A stretch of 64,000 nt of DNA, from NCBI GenBank assembly GCA_016125405.1, contig WGLW01000012.1:1-64000 (forward strand), read 5' to 3'. A program made the position numbers and the translations under genes. Source of the DNA: Alphaproteobacteria bacterium. Lineage in GTDB: Bacteria; Pseudomonadota; Alphaproteobacteria; Caulobacterales; Hyphomonadaceae. Below, one piece after another: positions 23,874 through 32,462 of the stretch (positions within the stretch are counted from its first letter, which is position 1; every line of letters starts with the position of its first letter). The notes under the pieces were generated by a model, which had not been told where the DNA came from, did not search any database, and saw only the letters and a program-made list of their open reading frames with translations.

Positions 23874-26480
23874 ATGGCGCAGCTGAAGAAATTTCCATTG
23901 GTTAGCCTTATGGCGCTGGGCTTCGCGATGCCCGCGCTGGCTCAAACACCCCCCGCAGACCAGTCCGCGCAGACGGCCGAGCAACCTGCAGCTGCTCCCG
24001 CCGCCTCGCGAGGCGGCGACGTGATCATCGTCACGGCCAACAAGCGCGAAGAGTCGATCGAAGACGTGGCGGTCGCGGTTACTGCCGTTTCGTCGGCCCA
24101 GCGCGAAAAACTCGGCATCTACACGACACAGGACCTTGCGAACCTCACGCCCGGCCTGTCCTACACGGGCGGCAACGAGCGCGCCTTCCTTCGCGGCGTT
24201 GGTCGCAACACCAACAACTTTGGCGCAGAGCCGGGCGTCGCAAACTACACCGATGGCGTCTACGAATCTTTCGCTTCCATCTCGGGTCGCGATCCGATCT
24301 TCATCGACCGTATCGAGGTTCTTCGCGGCCCTCAGGGCACGCTTTATGGCCGCAACTCGATCGGCGGTCTGATCAATACCGTTTCGAAACGCCCGACCGA
24401 CGACTTCCAGGCTGAATTCCGCCTCGGCGCCGGCAACTACGACGACAAGAAGGTCGCTGGCTCGATCTCGGGCCCTATTCCTGGCACAGATGGGTATGTC
24501 AAAGGACGCCTCGTTGGCGCTTACGAGACGCGCGACAAAGGCGTCTATTACAACTACGGGACAAACGACACCGAAGGCTACAACCTCGACGACTACACGA
24601 TCGAGGGTCAGCTCGCTGGTGACATCACCGACCGGTTTTCATGGTGGGTGAAGTACACGAGCGGAGCCTATCACAAAGCCGGCCCGCCCGGCGGCCGCAC
24701 CGGATCTGAACAGTCGTCTCCCTACCCCGTCACGGCGTTTACAACCAGCGGATCGGGTGTGAACCCGACCTGGGCCTATGGAAACAACCCGGGTCTGATC
24801 GGCTTTACGCAGACCGGAACGCTAATGGTGAACCCGGCTGAAACCGATCCAACCAAGCTCAACACCAACCATCCGTTGGTCGCGAACCTGAACGCCTATG
24901 ACGACGCGGCGGCTGAACTGACGTATCACGCCGACGGTTTCGACATCAAATACACCGGCGGGTACGTGTATTACGACTACGACCTGACGGAAGATTCCGA
25001 CAGCAACCCGATAACGTCGATCACTTACACGCGGTCGCCGGCGTCTTACTTCCCTGTGGCGGGCGGACCTGTAACGACGACGATCTATCCGGATTCAACC
25101 ACAGACTATCACGAGAACCGGGCGTTCTTCTCGAACGAGCTGACCTTCACCTCAACGACTGACAGCCCCTTCCAGTGGCTGGGCGGCCTCTACGCTTACC
25201 AGGAGAACTTTAAGCAGCCGATCCAGCTCTTCCTAGCGAACGAGCCGCTGGCGACTGCCGTTTACGATACCTCTGGTTTCCGGGCGAACCCGGGCGGCCG
25301 GACTTACCTGACTAACAATATCGGCCTTAACAACGCCTATGGCGCCTACGGCCAAATCGATTGGCAGTTCACGCCGAAATGGAAGGCCACCGTTGGCCTG
25401 CGTTATTCCTACGACCAGAAGCACATTACCGAACAGGACAACCTAGTTTGCTATCTGGTCTGCGCCGGCGCGATCCCGATGTATGACATCACCTCGGCCA
25501 TCTTTAATGGTGTGGCGCTTGATTCCAACAGTCTGCCCACGGAGCAGGCCGGCGTTCTGGGCGGCACCGCCGCGAACAATTATAGCGGCGTGACGCACGA
25601 TGCGGCCACGGGCGTTTCGACCCGCGTCCTCGGCGACCACTGGGATGCTGTGACAGGTACGGCTGGCCTGGAATGGCGCCCGATGGACGGCACGTTGGCC
25701 TTCGCCAAGTATAGCCGCGGCTATAAAGCGGGAGGCTTCAACGCCGCCAACATGGCTCCGCGTCCGGAAACGAAGCCCGAGGCGATTGATGCGTTCGAAG
25801 TTGGCCTCAAGCAGCAATTCTTCGGCTGGGGCCTGACCAGCAACATCGACGGATTCTACTACAACTACCAGGACGTGCAGACGCCGCTCCGCGTCGTCCC
25901 GCCGTTGCCCGCGCCGTCGTACACGGCGTTCGTCAACATTCCAGAGGTCCATACCTGGGGTATCGAGCTCGAGAACACCTGGTCGCCGATCAACGATCTC
26001 AACATCATGCTGACCTACGCCTACCTCAACACCGATGTGGCGAACGGTGGCGGGCTGTATCAGAACTCGCTGACCGGTGTTGGTGAAAGCATCAAGGGCA
26101 ACGAGCTGCCGCAGTCACCTCAAAACAAGGTGGCCGTGAACGTCAACTACACGATGATGTTCCAGGATGGTTCGACGCTGATCCCGTCGGCCAGCTGGTA
26201 CTGGCGCGACAAGTTCACGACCAGCATCTTCAACGATCCGGAAACCTACTCCCCTGACTACGACCAGACCGACCTTCGTCTGACGTGGAACAGCGGCGGC
26301 GGACACTTCACCTGGATCGGCTTCATGCGGAACGCCTTCGACCAGACTGGCTATGAGGCAGTCAGCGCTGCGCTCCGGACGTCATCCCAGCCGGATCCGA
26401 CCGCGGGTCAGATCTACCAGACCTACACGCTCACGCCGCCGCGCATGTACGGCGTCGAGTTCCAGTTCCACTTCAAATAG
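23874..26480 (+). CDS. TonB-dependent outer-membrane receptor
   Basis: The protein has 868 residues from ATG 23874 (GGGAGGAA nearby). The signal peptide ends near ALAQ. A TonB-box-like stretch DVIIVTANKREESI precedes the plug, which carries IEVLRGPQGTLYGRNSIGGL. The remaining 600 or so residues form the beta-barrel and end in an aromatic C-terminus (RMYGVEFQFHFK). The ligand is not evident; this subfamily in Caulobacterales and Sphingomonadales often imports plant or lignin-derived compounds or chelated metals. The gene is followed by a strong terminator and a convergent tandem TetR gene. Confidence 0.92.
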   Translation: MAQLKKFPLVSLMALGFAMPALAQTPPADQSAQTAEQPAAAPAASRGGDVIIVTANKREESIEDVAVAVTAVSSAQREKLGIYTTQDLANLTPGLSYTGGNERAFLRGVGRNTNNFGAEPGVANYTDGVYESFASISGRDPIFIDRIEVLRGPQGTLYGRNSIGGLINTVSKRPTDDFQAEFRLGAGNYDDKKVAGSISGPIPGTDGYVKGRLVGAYETRDKGVYYNYGTNDTEGYNLDDYTIEGQLAGDITDRFSWWVKYTSGAYHKAGPPGGRTGSEQSSPYPVTAFTTSGSGVNPTWAYGNNPGLIGFTQTGTLMVNPAETDPTKLNTNHPLVANLNAYDDAAAELTYHADGFDIKYTGGYVYYDYDLTEDSDSNPITSITYTRSPASYFPVAGGPVTTTIYPDSTTDYHENRAFFSNELTFTSTTDSPFQWLGGLYAYQENFKQPIQLFLANEPLATAVYDTSGFRANPGGRTYLTNNIGLNNAYGAYGQIDWQFTPKWKATVGLRYSYDQKHITEQDNLVCYLVCAGAIPMYDITSAIFNGVALDSNSLPTEQAGVLGGTAANNYSGVTHDAATGVSTRVLGDHWDAVTGTAGLEWRPMDGTLAFAKYSRGYKAGGFNAANMAPRPETKPEAIDAFEVGLKQQFFGWGLTSNIDGFYYNYQDVQTPLRVVPPLPAPSYTAFVNIPEVHTWGIELENTWSPINDLNIMLTYAYLNTDVANGGGLYQNSLTGVGESIKGNELPQSPQNKVAVNVNYTMMFQDGSTLIPSASWYWRDKFTTSIFNDPETYSPDYDQTDLRLTWNSGGGHFTWIGFMRNAFDQTGYEAVSAALRTSSQPDPTAGQIYQTYTLTPPRMYGVEFQFHFK

Positions 26481-26511
26481 GAACTGGCGGACTCTCCCAA
26501 GGACGTTCAGC

Positions 26512-26543
26512 GCCGATCCCTTCCCGGGGTCGGCGTTTTTTTC
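26512..26543 (+). terminator. Rho-independent terminator of the TonB receptor gene
   Basis: CGCCGATCCC (26512-26521) and GGGGTCGGCG (26527-26536) form a nearly perfect stem, followed by seven T residues. It sits between the convergent receptor and regulator genes. Confidence 0.85.
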
Positions 26544-26544
26544 G

Positions 26545-27801
26545 TCAGGGCAGCAGAATTCCGTAGAAAAGCGGGCGCGCATAATCCGCCGGATCATCTG
26601 CGCCGACCGGAACGGTCCATGGCCGGGCGTCAGAAGCCGCGTTGATCGCTGCGTTGATGAGATGGGCGGCGATCACAGGATCCACGGGCGTGACGCTGCC
26701 CTCGGCGATCGCGTCGGATATCATTGCCGCAAACTGCCGCGCGTTCTGGTAAGACAGGCTCACAATCTCGACCTGATGCTCATGCGGCATCGATGAAACG
26801 GCCGAGGTCCGCAGCAACGGACCTTCGTCGCAAAGCTGGAACCGCACCAGTTCCGATACTGCCGTTGTCAAACGCCACCATTCGTCCGGCCCCTTCCCTC
26901 TCACCTTGCGCTGGGCGTCGCGCACGATGCCGAAACTGCGGCGGAAGCAGGATGCAACCAGATCATCCTTCGCGTCTATGTGATGATAGAAGGCGCCCTT
27001 GGTGACATTCATGCTGGCCGATATGCGATCCACGGAGGCGCCGCGATAACCGTGCGCGTTGATTTCGCGCGTGGCGGCGCGGAGAAAGTTTTCCTTGGCT
27101 CCATCCGTTTCAGAAGCTCCGGGCCGCCATTGCAATACGCTGGGCTGATAACTCTGGCCGCTTGGCGCCAGGCCGTGCAGGACGACATCCGTCATGCGTT
27201 CGGCGATGCGCGGAAAATCCTCGATGTCGTAGTCGGCGAGCCAGGTGTTCGCCCAGTAGAGCTGCTCCAGAAGGCTCAGTGTGCGAAAGGTTCTCGCCCG
27301 CTTGCCAGGCCCTGTCCCGTCCTCCACAGCCATAAGGTCCCGGACCCGGCGAAACATCGCCTTGTACCCCTCCGCGACCCTGCTTCGATGCTCGCCTTCC
27401 AGCGCCCGAATGCAGCTGAAAGAGGCTAGTGGGCAGACTTCGCCACGCCGCACGGCGGCGTCGCGCTCGATGAACAGTCTGATGAGCCGCGAAACACGCA
27501 GCGCCGGGCTGGCTTCCTTTTCCGCCTCGTCCAGCAAATGATGGAAAACCTCGATGCCGGATTCGAAGCAGGCGACGGCAAGCTCCTCCTTGCGGGGAAA
27601 GTAGTACGTCACGCCCGTCGCCTTCAGTCCGATCACTTCCGCGACGGCTGTCAGGGTCATGCCCTTGAAACCTTGGGCGTTGAGAATGGGAACCGCAGCC
27701 GAAACGATATCAGCGCGCCGGCGTTCAAAACGCCCGCCCATGCCTGGCGGCGCTTCCACCGCAGGCCCAAGACTCTCCTCCGCCGTCTTGCGCACAAGCA
27801 C
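26545..27801 (-). CDS. Tandem TetR/AcrR regulator (two HTH modules in one chain)
   Basis: The product is about 418 residues, twice a normal TetR protein. The first DNA-binding domain reads IVSAAVPILNAQGFKGMTLT, then AVAEVIGLKATGVTYYFPRK. The second, about 200 residues later, reads FLRAATREINAHGYRGASVD, then RISASMNVTKGAFYHHIDAK. Each is followed by a helical ligand-type domain. The start is GTG 27801 with GGGAGGGT 7 bases upstream; an open frame further up is not protein-like. A single chain with two TetR units may bind as a pseudo-dimer. It probably regulates the convergent TonB gene or its own neighbours; this is inferred. Confidence 0.85.
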   Translation of the reverse strand: MLVRKTAEESLGPAVEAPPGMGGRFERRRADIVSAAVPILNAQGFKGMTLTAVAEVIGLKATGVTYYFPRKEELAVACFESGIEVFHHLLDEAEKEASPALRVSRLIRLFIERDAAVRRGEVCPLASFSCIRALEGEHRSRVAEGYKAMFRRVRDLMAVEDGTGPGKRARTFRTLSLLEQLYWANTWLADYDIEDFPRIAERMTDVVLHGLAPSGQSYQPSVLQWRPGASETDGAKENFLRAATREINAHGYRGASVDRISASMNVTKGAFYHHIDAKDDLVASCFRRSFGIVRDAQRKVRGKGPDEWWRLTTAVSELVRFQLCDEGPLLRTSAVSSMPHEHQVEIVSLSYQNARQFAAMISDAIAEGSVTPVDPVIAAHLINAAINAASDARPWTVPVGADDPADYARPLFYGILLP

Positions 27802-28078
27802 GGACAGTACCCTCCCGAAACGTCTCTTCACGGACGTTCTATGGCTGAAGGATACCGCTTTTGGTTCGGCGGCAAAGCGAATGCCCGGAATTATTCGCGA
27901 GCCCGGCCAGAACCGCATCTTGTCCCGCCGCCTCGATACGAGACCGAAACCCGGCCGAGCTCGCCCACCCGGCGTAATTCGGCCAGGTCCGAAGGTCGTC
28001 CCAATGTTAACCAAATGGTCAGGTTGTTAGCGTGAGGCTGCGCATGACCTGTACGGAACCATGCCGGGGACGGCTCCA

Positions 28079-28315
28079 ATGACTGCGTACGAACAACTTG
28101 CGCGCCGGTACTGCGCACTGCTCGGAGAAGATCCTGACGAACGGGTCGAGGGGCTGCCTGTGTGGCGTATCGCGCTTGGCGATCTTGAGGCCGCGATGAA
28201 CGCCCTGGACACTTACGGCCTCGACGTACGCAAGACCTTCCATGAAATCTATGAGGCCGGTCTGCCGGTCATTGAGGCGCGCCAAAGCGTGCGTTTCCCC
28301 CGCCGCGTCGCCTAG
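28079..28315 (+). CDS. Small unknown protein (78 aa)
   Basis: The ATG at 28079 follows GGGGACGG and is preferred over an ATG six codons earlier that overlaps that site. The product is helical and acidic at first (MTAYEQLARRYCALLGEDPD), then LEAAMNALDTYGLDVRKTFH. No domain is recognised. Codon composition resembles host genes. A 13-base palindrome (TTGCGTAACGCAA, 28319-28331) follows its stop. Confidence 0.5.
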   Translation: MTAYEQLARRYCALLGEDPDERVEGLPVWRIALGDLEAAMNALDTYGLDVRKTFHEIYEAGLPVIEARQSVRFPRRVA

Positions 28316-28621
28316 CCTTTGCGTAACGCAAGCGAGGCAGCGGCCGGACCCCATGCCACCTGTCGTCTGCCTTGCGATCGGTCCTTTCTCCGCCCCCGCA
28401 CCTCCCCAAGCCTTCCGGACTATTCCCGGCTTCAAAACTGGCCCGGACAGCGCCTGTTCGAGGCAATCAGACAGACGCAGCGTCAACCTGGGACCGGCCT
28501 GGTCTAGCCTCTTGAAGCTCCAATAAATCGGCAGGTGTGTGGAAAATAGACACTGTCTGGCGGGGCAAAAATAGCGTATGGAATCGGAAGGACGGCCACA
28601 CTCCCCAAGGATCAATCACCG
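28316..28621. other. Intergenic region with palindromes upstream of copy 2
   Basis: There is no credible gene in these 306 bases. Two short perfect palindromes stand out: TTGCGTAACGCAA at 28319-28331, and AGACACTGTCT near 28549-28559, about 65 bases before the next start. Either could be an operator. AAGGA lies close to the following ATG. Confidence 0.4.
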
Positions 28622-30652
28622 ATGACGCGCCTTTTGACCGCCACCGCAGTCGGACTCGTGCTCGCTTTCGCGACCGGGTGCGCCCAGGATCATGCCCCCT
28701 CAACCGGCGTTGCGGCCGCAGCTGCGCCCGCTACACCCACGCGAGTCGATAATTTCCGCCTCGTCGATCAGGATGGTCGCGCTCATGACCTTTACCGCCT
28801 CAAGGACGCGCCAGCCGTTGTGCTCGTGATGCAGGCCGTGGGCAGCCCCGATGTGCGCAAGATGGCGCCCGCGCTGGAGCAGCTTCGCGCGACCTACGCT
28901 GCCCAAGGCGTCGAGTTCATGATGATCAACTCGACCCTCAAGGATAAACGCGCGGACCTCCTCGCCGAGTCCAAGGCGCTCAACGTCGCAATGCCCATCC
29001 TTAAAGATGAGCAGCAGCTCGTTGGGGAACAGCTTGGCGCTACCCGCACGTCCGAAGTAATGGTGGTCGATCCGAAAACCTGGATGATCGTATATCGCGG
29101 ACCACTCAACAGCGAACTGGCCGGCAAGAACGCAAAAGCCGGAACGAACTTCGCAGCCGACGCGCTTGATGCGGTCATTGCCGGCAAACCTGTGCCCGTC
29201 GCCTATGTCGCCCCTGCGGGCGGCGCGATCACCTTCCCGGACCGTACGGCGCAAGCCAAGGCCAGCTTCACCAAGATCTCCTATTCTAGAACAGTCGGTC
29301 CCCTGATCGAGGAAAAGTGCGTCGCTTGCCACGAGGAAGGCGGCATCGCGCCGTTCACATTCGACAGCTACCAGAAGATCAAAGGCTTTGCGCCAATGAT
29401 CCGCGAAGTGATCCGCACAGACCGCATGCCGCCCTGGGATGCTGATGCCGATATCGGCCACTTCAAGGACGACAAGAGCCTCTCCCCCGACCAGATCAAG
29501 ACGCTGGTCCACTGGGTCGAAGCCGGCGCGCCGCGCGGCGAAGGCCCTGATCCCCTGTTGGCGAAAAAGCACGTGGCGCCGGAATGGCCGCTGGGCAAAC
29601 CGGACCTGATCGTTGATGTCCCGAGCTACAACGTCCCCGCCTCAGGCGTCGTCGACTATCAGTACCCGATCGTTGATAACCCTCTGACTGAGGGCAAGTG
29701 GCTCAGGGCGTCGACCGCCAAAGTGGACCAGCGCCAGGCTGTCCACCACGTCCTGTCAGGCTTCATCACCAATGAGGCCAAGGGCAAGGGCATGACGGCA
29801 TGGGGCGGCTCGGTCGGCGGATACACCGTCGGCATGGAATCCGTTGTCCAGCCCAAGGATATCGGCACCTATATCCCGGCGGGCAGCAAATTCGGCTACC
29901 AGATGCACTACACCCCGTTCGGCAAGGCAGTGACGGCTAACACGAAAATTGGTCTCTACTTCTACAAGGATGGCGAGAAGCCCAAACTGATGATGCGCGA
30001 AACACCGCTCGTCGATCAGTTCATCGACATCCCGCCCAACGACGGCAACCACAAGGAAGTCGCTTATTTCGACTTCCCGAAAGATGCGACGCTCTACACA
30101 GCAGTCGTCCACGCCCACTATCGCGGCACCTATTCGAAGCTCGAGATCCGCTATCCGAGCGGCGAGCAGAAGGTCATCCTCAACGTGCCGTTCTACGACT
30201 TCAACTGGCAGCGCATGTACGAGTTTGCCGAGCCCATTGCGATCCCGGCGGGATCGAAGTTGATCGCGACCTACATTTACGACAACTCCAAACGGAACCC
30301 GGCCAACCCCGATCCTAACAAGGAAGTCACCTGGGGCGACCAGTCGTTTGAGGAGATGTTCTACACGTCCCTGCGCTATCGCTGGAACGACGAGACCGTC
30401 GAACACCAGACGAACTATGACGACCTGCTCAACAAGACGCGCCTCTTGGGAATGCTGGACGACAACATCGACGGCAAAGTTGAGGAAAGCGAGTTGCGTG
30501 GTCAGTTCAAGACAATGCTGGCTGGCGGCAAGTTCGCTCTGGTCGACACCAACCACGATGGCGGCATTGATCAGGCAGAATTCGACGCCGTCATGAGCAA
30601 GATGCCACGCGGCCGCCATGCGGCGCCGGAGGCCGAATCCAGCGGAAAGTAA
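28622..30652 (+). CDS. Lipoprotein redoxin-like / cytochrome c / copper monooxygenase-like / EF-hand fusion (copy 2)
   Basis: This 676-residue paralogue of the gene at 12790-14844 has the same domain order. It has a lipobox (LAFATGC, lipidated Cys about 20), so it is membrane-anchored where copy 1 is soluble. The redoxin fold again lacks its cysteines (VVLVMQAVGSPDVRK). Heme c is CVACH at 233-237, with RMPPWDAD as a likely Met ligand. Copper-site candidates are AVHHVL, YQMHYTP, VVHAHYRG and FEEMFY. EF-hands are DDNIDGKVE and DTNHDGGID. An electron path from heme to the copper centre is plausible but unproven; the substrate is unknown. Confidence 0.8.
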   Translation: MTRLLTATAVGLVLAFATGCAQDHAPSTGVAAAAAPATPTRVDNFRLVDQDGRAHDLYRLKDAPAVVLVMQAVGSPDVRKMAPALEQLRATYAAQGVEFMMINSTLKDKRADLLAESKALNVAMPILKDEQQLVGEQLGATRTSEVMVVDPKTWMIVYRGPLNSELAGKNAKAGTNFAADALDAVIAGKPVPVAYVAPAGGAITFPDRTAQAKASFTKISYSRTVGPLIEEKCVACHEEGGIAPFTFDSYQKIKGFAPMIREVIRTDRMPPWDADADIGHFKDDKSLSPDQIKTLVHWVEAGAPRGEGPDPLLAKKHVAPEWPLGKPDLIVDVPSYNVPASGVVDYQYPIVDNPLTEGKWLRASTAKVDQRQAVHHVLSGFITNEAKGKGMTAWGGSVGGYTVGMESVVQPKDIGTYIPAGSKFGYQMHYTPFGKAVTANTKIGLYFYKDGEKPKLMMRETPLVDQFIDIPPNDGNHKEVAYFDFPKDATLYTAVVHAHYRGTYSKLEIRYPSGEQKVILNVPFYDFNWQRMYEFAEPIAIPAGSKLIATYIYDNSKRNPANPDPNKEVTWGDQSFEEMFYTSLRYRWNDETVEHQTNYDDLLNKTRLLGMLDDNIDGKVEESELRGQFKTMLAGGKFALVDTNHDGGIDQAEFDAVMSKMPRGRHAAPEAESSGK

Positions 30653-30676
30653 GGTAAACCGCCGCGACAAACTCAG

Positions 30677-30705
30677 CGCCCCGGCCAAAAGCCGGGGCGT
30701 TTGCT
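30677..30705 (+). terminator. Terminator after copy 2
   Basis: CGCCCCGGC (30677-30685) pairs with GCCGGGGCG (30691-30699) around CAAAA, followed by TTTGCTTG. It lies 25 bases past the stop. Confidence 0.7.
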
Positions 30706-30765
30706 TGCGCGGCCCCGGTTGGGGCGCCATTGGTGCCGCCTGTCAGTGGTACCCCGGGGGACAAG

Positions 30766-31134
30766 ATGCAACAGCCCGACGACGCAGCCATCACGAGAAT
30801 TGCTCAGGTGATGCACGAGGCTGTTCGCGCCTGGCAGGCTGCCAATGGTCAACGCCCCGCCCCGCCCTGGTCGCGCGCGCCGAAGTGGATGATAAGCTCT
30901 TCACGCGAAGCGGTTCTTTGGCGGCTGGCCAATCCCGATGCATCGGCGGCCGCTCACCACGAGCAATGGATCCAGGAAAAGAAATCGAGAGGCTGGAAAC
31001 ACGGGAAGAAGAAAAGCGCCTGGCGCAAGACCCACCCGTTGATGGTGTCCTACGAGGACCTTCCGGAGGTGGAGCGCCGCAAGGATGCGCTGGTGGCGGC
31101 TGTCATAGACGCGCTGATCGAGCCGCTGCCCTGA
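30766..31134 (+). CDS. RyR-domain protein
   Basis: The product has 122 residues from ATG 30766, which has GGGGGA upstream; an ATG 12 codons earlier gives a lead unlike the family. The body shows the RyR repeat pattern: an N-terminal helix with MHEAVRAWQAANGQRPAP, then EKKSRGWKHGKK, and the hallmark THPLMVSYEDLPEVERRKD. In animals this repeat forms part of ryanodine receptors. In bacteria it occurs as small stand-alone proteins or next to TIR/TrkA-type domains, suggested to bind nucleotide-derived ligands. The function here is unknown. It converges on the CoA-transferase gene. Confidence 0.8.
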   Translation: MQQPDDAAITRIAQVMHEAVRAWQAANGQRPAPPWSRAPKWMISSSREAVLWRLANPDASAAAHHEQWIQEKKSRGWKHGKKKSAWRKTHPLMVSYEDLPEVERRKDALVAAVIDALIEPLP

Positions 31135-31145
31135 CCGTCTGACGA

Positions 31146-32357
31146 TTACGACTTCTTGGTGTCCTTCGGCGCCGTCATGCGCTCGATCGTGGCTGCATCA
31201 AAACCAAGCTCACCCAGAACTTCCGCTGTGTGCTGACCCAAAGTCGGCGGCTCGGAGCGAATGCTCGCCGGCGTACCGGTGAATTTAACGGGATGCTCCA
31301 TCGCCACGTACGGGCCGATCGCCGGATGCTGCCGCTCGTGAATGAAACCGGTGCCGCGCAGATGTGGTTCATCGATTACGTCGACAATGGTGTTGCACTT
31401 CATCGACGGAATGTCGGCCTCCTCGAGCAGTTTCAGCCATTCATCCGTCGTCTTGGTGGCGGCCACTTCCGCAACAAGTTCGTAGAGCGCGTTGATGTTG
31501 GCTGTCCGCGCAGCGTAGGTGGAAAACCGCGGATCGTCGCGCATGATCTCCGGCCGTCCGCCAATTTCGAAGAACAGCGCCCACTGCGAGTCTGAGTACG
31601 GCAGCAAACCGATAAACCCGTCCTTTGTCGCATAAGGCTTGCGGTTCGGGCTCGACGAGCGCGTATATGCGACCTGGGCTAACGGCGGGATGAAGGTGTG
31701 GCCGAACAGGTTCTCGACCATGTTGAAGGCCGTGAAGCTTTCAAACATGGGCGCCTCGATGAACTGGCCCTTGCCCGTCATCGCGCGTGAATAGAGGCCG
31801 GCCAGCGTCGCGTAGGCGGCGTGCAGCCCGCTTACCTTGTCGGCGATCAGCGCCGGCATGTATTTCGGTGGGCCTCCCTCGCGGATGGCGAGCAGGTCCG
31901 CAATGCCCGAGGCGGCCTGGATCAGGTCGTCGTAAGCCGGCTTGCCCGCGTGAACGCCGCCGGATCCATAGCCCGCGCAATGGACATAGACGATGTCCTC
32001 GCGCAGCTTTTTCAGTTCATCATACCCGAGACCAAGCCGGATGAGTCCGTCCATGCGCACGTTCGTGAAGAACACATCGGACTTCTTCACCAGCCGGCGG
32101 ATGGCCTCCAGTCCGTCATTGGTTTTCAGATCCAGCAATATGGCGCGCTTGTTGCGGTTGAGCCCCATGTAGATGGCGCCCATCCCCGGCGCCGGAGAGG
32201 GTCCTGCGTGCCGCATGATATCGCCGCCGCCATTCTCCACCTTGATGACATCAGCGCCCATGTCCCCCAGCAACTGGGTCGCGTAAGGGCCGAGCACGAC
32301 GGTGGACAAATCGAGGATGGTTACACCCGCTAGCGGGCCAGTCGGCGGCGTGGTCAA
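31146..32357 (-). CDS. CaiB/BaiF-family (class III) CoA-transferase
   Basis: The product has 403 residues from TTG 32357, with GGGAGGAA upstream. The N-terminal core LAGVTILDLSTVVLGPYATQ, then GADVIKVENGGGD, and NRNKRAILLDLKT are family hallmarks. The catalytic Asp lies in GYGSGGVHAGKPAYDDLIQA. Class III enzymes move CoA between carboxylic acids, for example in carnitine, bile acid, oxalate or aromatic metabolism. The acyl substrate is not evident. It is transcribed away from the desaturase as a single gene. Confidence 0.88.
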   Translation of the reverse strand: MTTPPTGPLAGVTILDLSTVVLGPYATQLLGDMGADVIKVENGGGDIMRHAGPSPAPGMGAIYMGLNRNKRAILLDLKTNDGLEAIRRLVKKSDVFFTNVRMDGLIRLGLGYDELKKLREDIVYVHCAGYGSGGVHAGKPAYDDLIQAASGIADLLAIREGGPPKYMPALIADKVSGLHAAYATLAGLYSRAMTGKGQFIEAPMFESFTAFNMVENLFGHTFIPPLAQVAYTRSSSPNRKPYATKDGFIGLLPYSDSQWALFFEIGGRPEIMRDDPRFSTYAARTANINALYELVAEVAATKTTDEWLKLLEEADIPSMKCNTIVDVIDEPHLRGTGFIHERQHPAIGPYVAMEHPVKFTGTPASIRSEPPTLGQHTAEVLGELGFDAATIERMTAPKDTKKS

Positions 32358-32462
32358 AGGCGTTCCTCCCGTCGGCCATTCGCGTGCATGCGGCCTTCCG
32401 GGTGGGTATCCACGGCTGCGGTCGGATTGCAAGCCCGCGCGCCTTTCCGCACGGTGTCTTGA

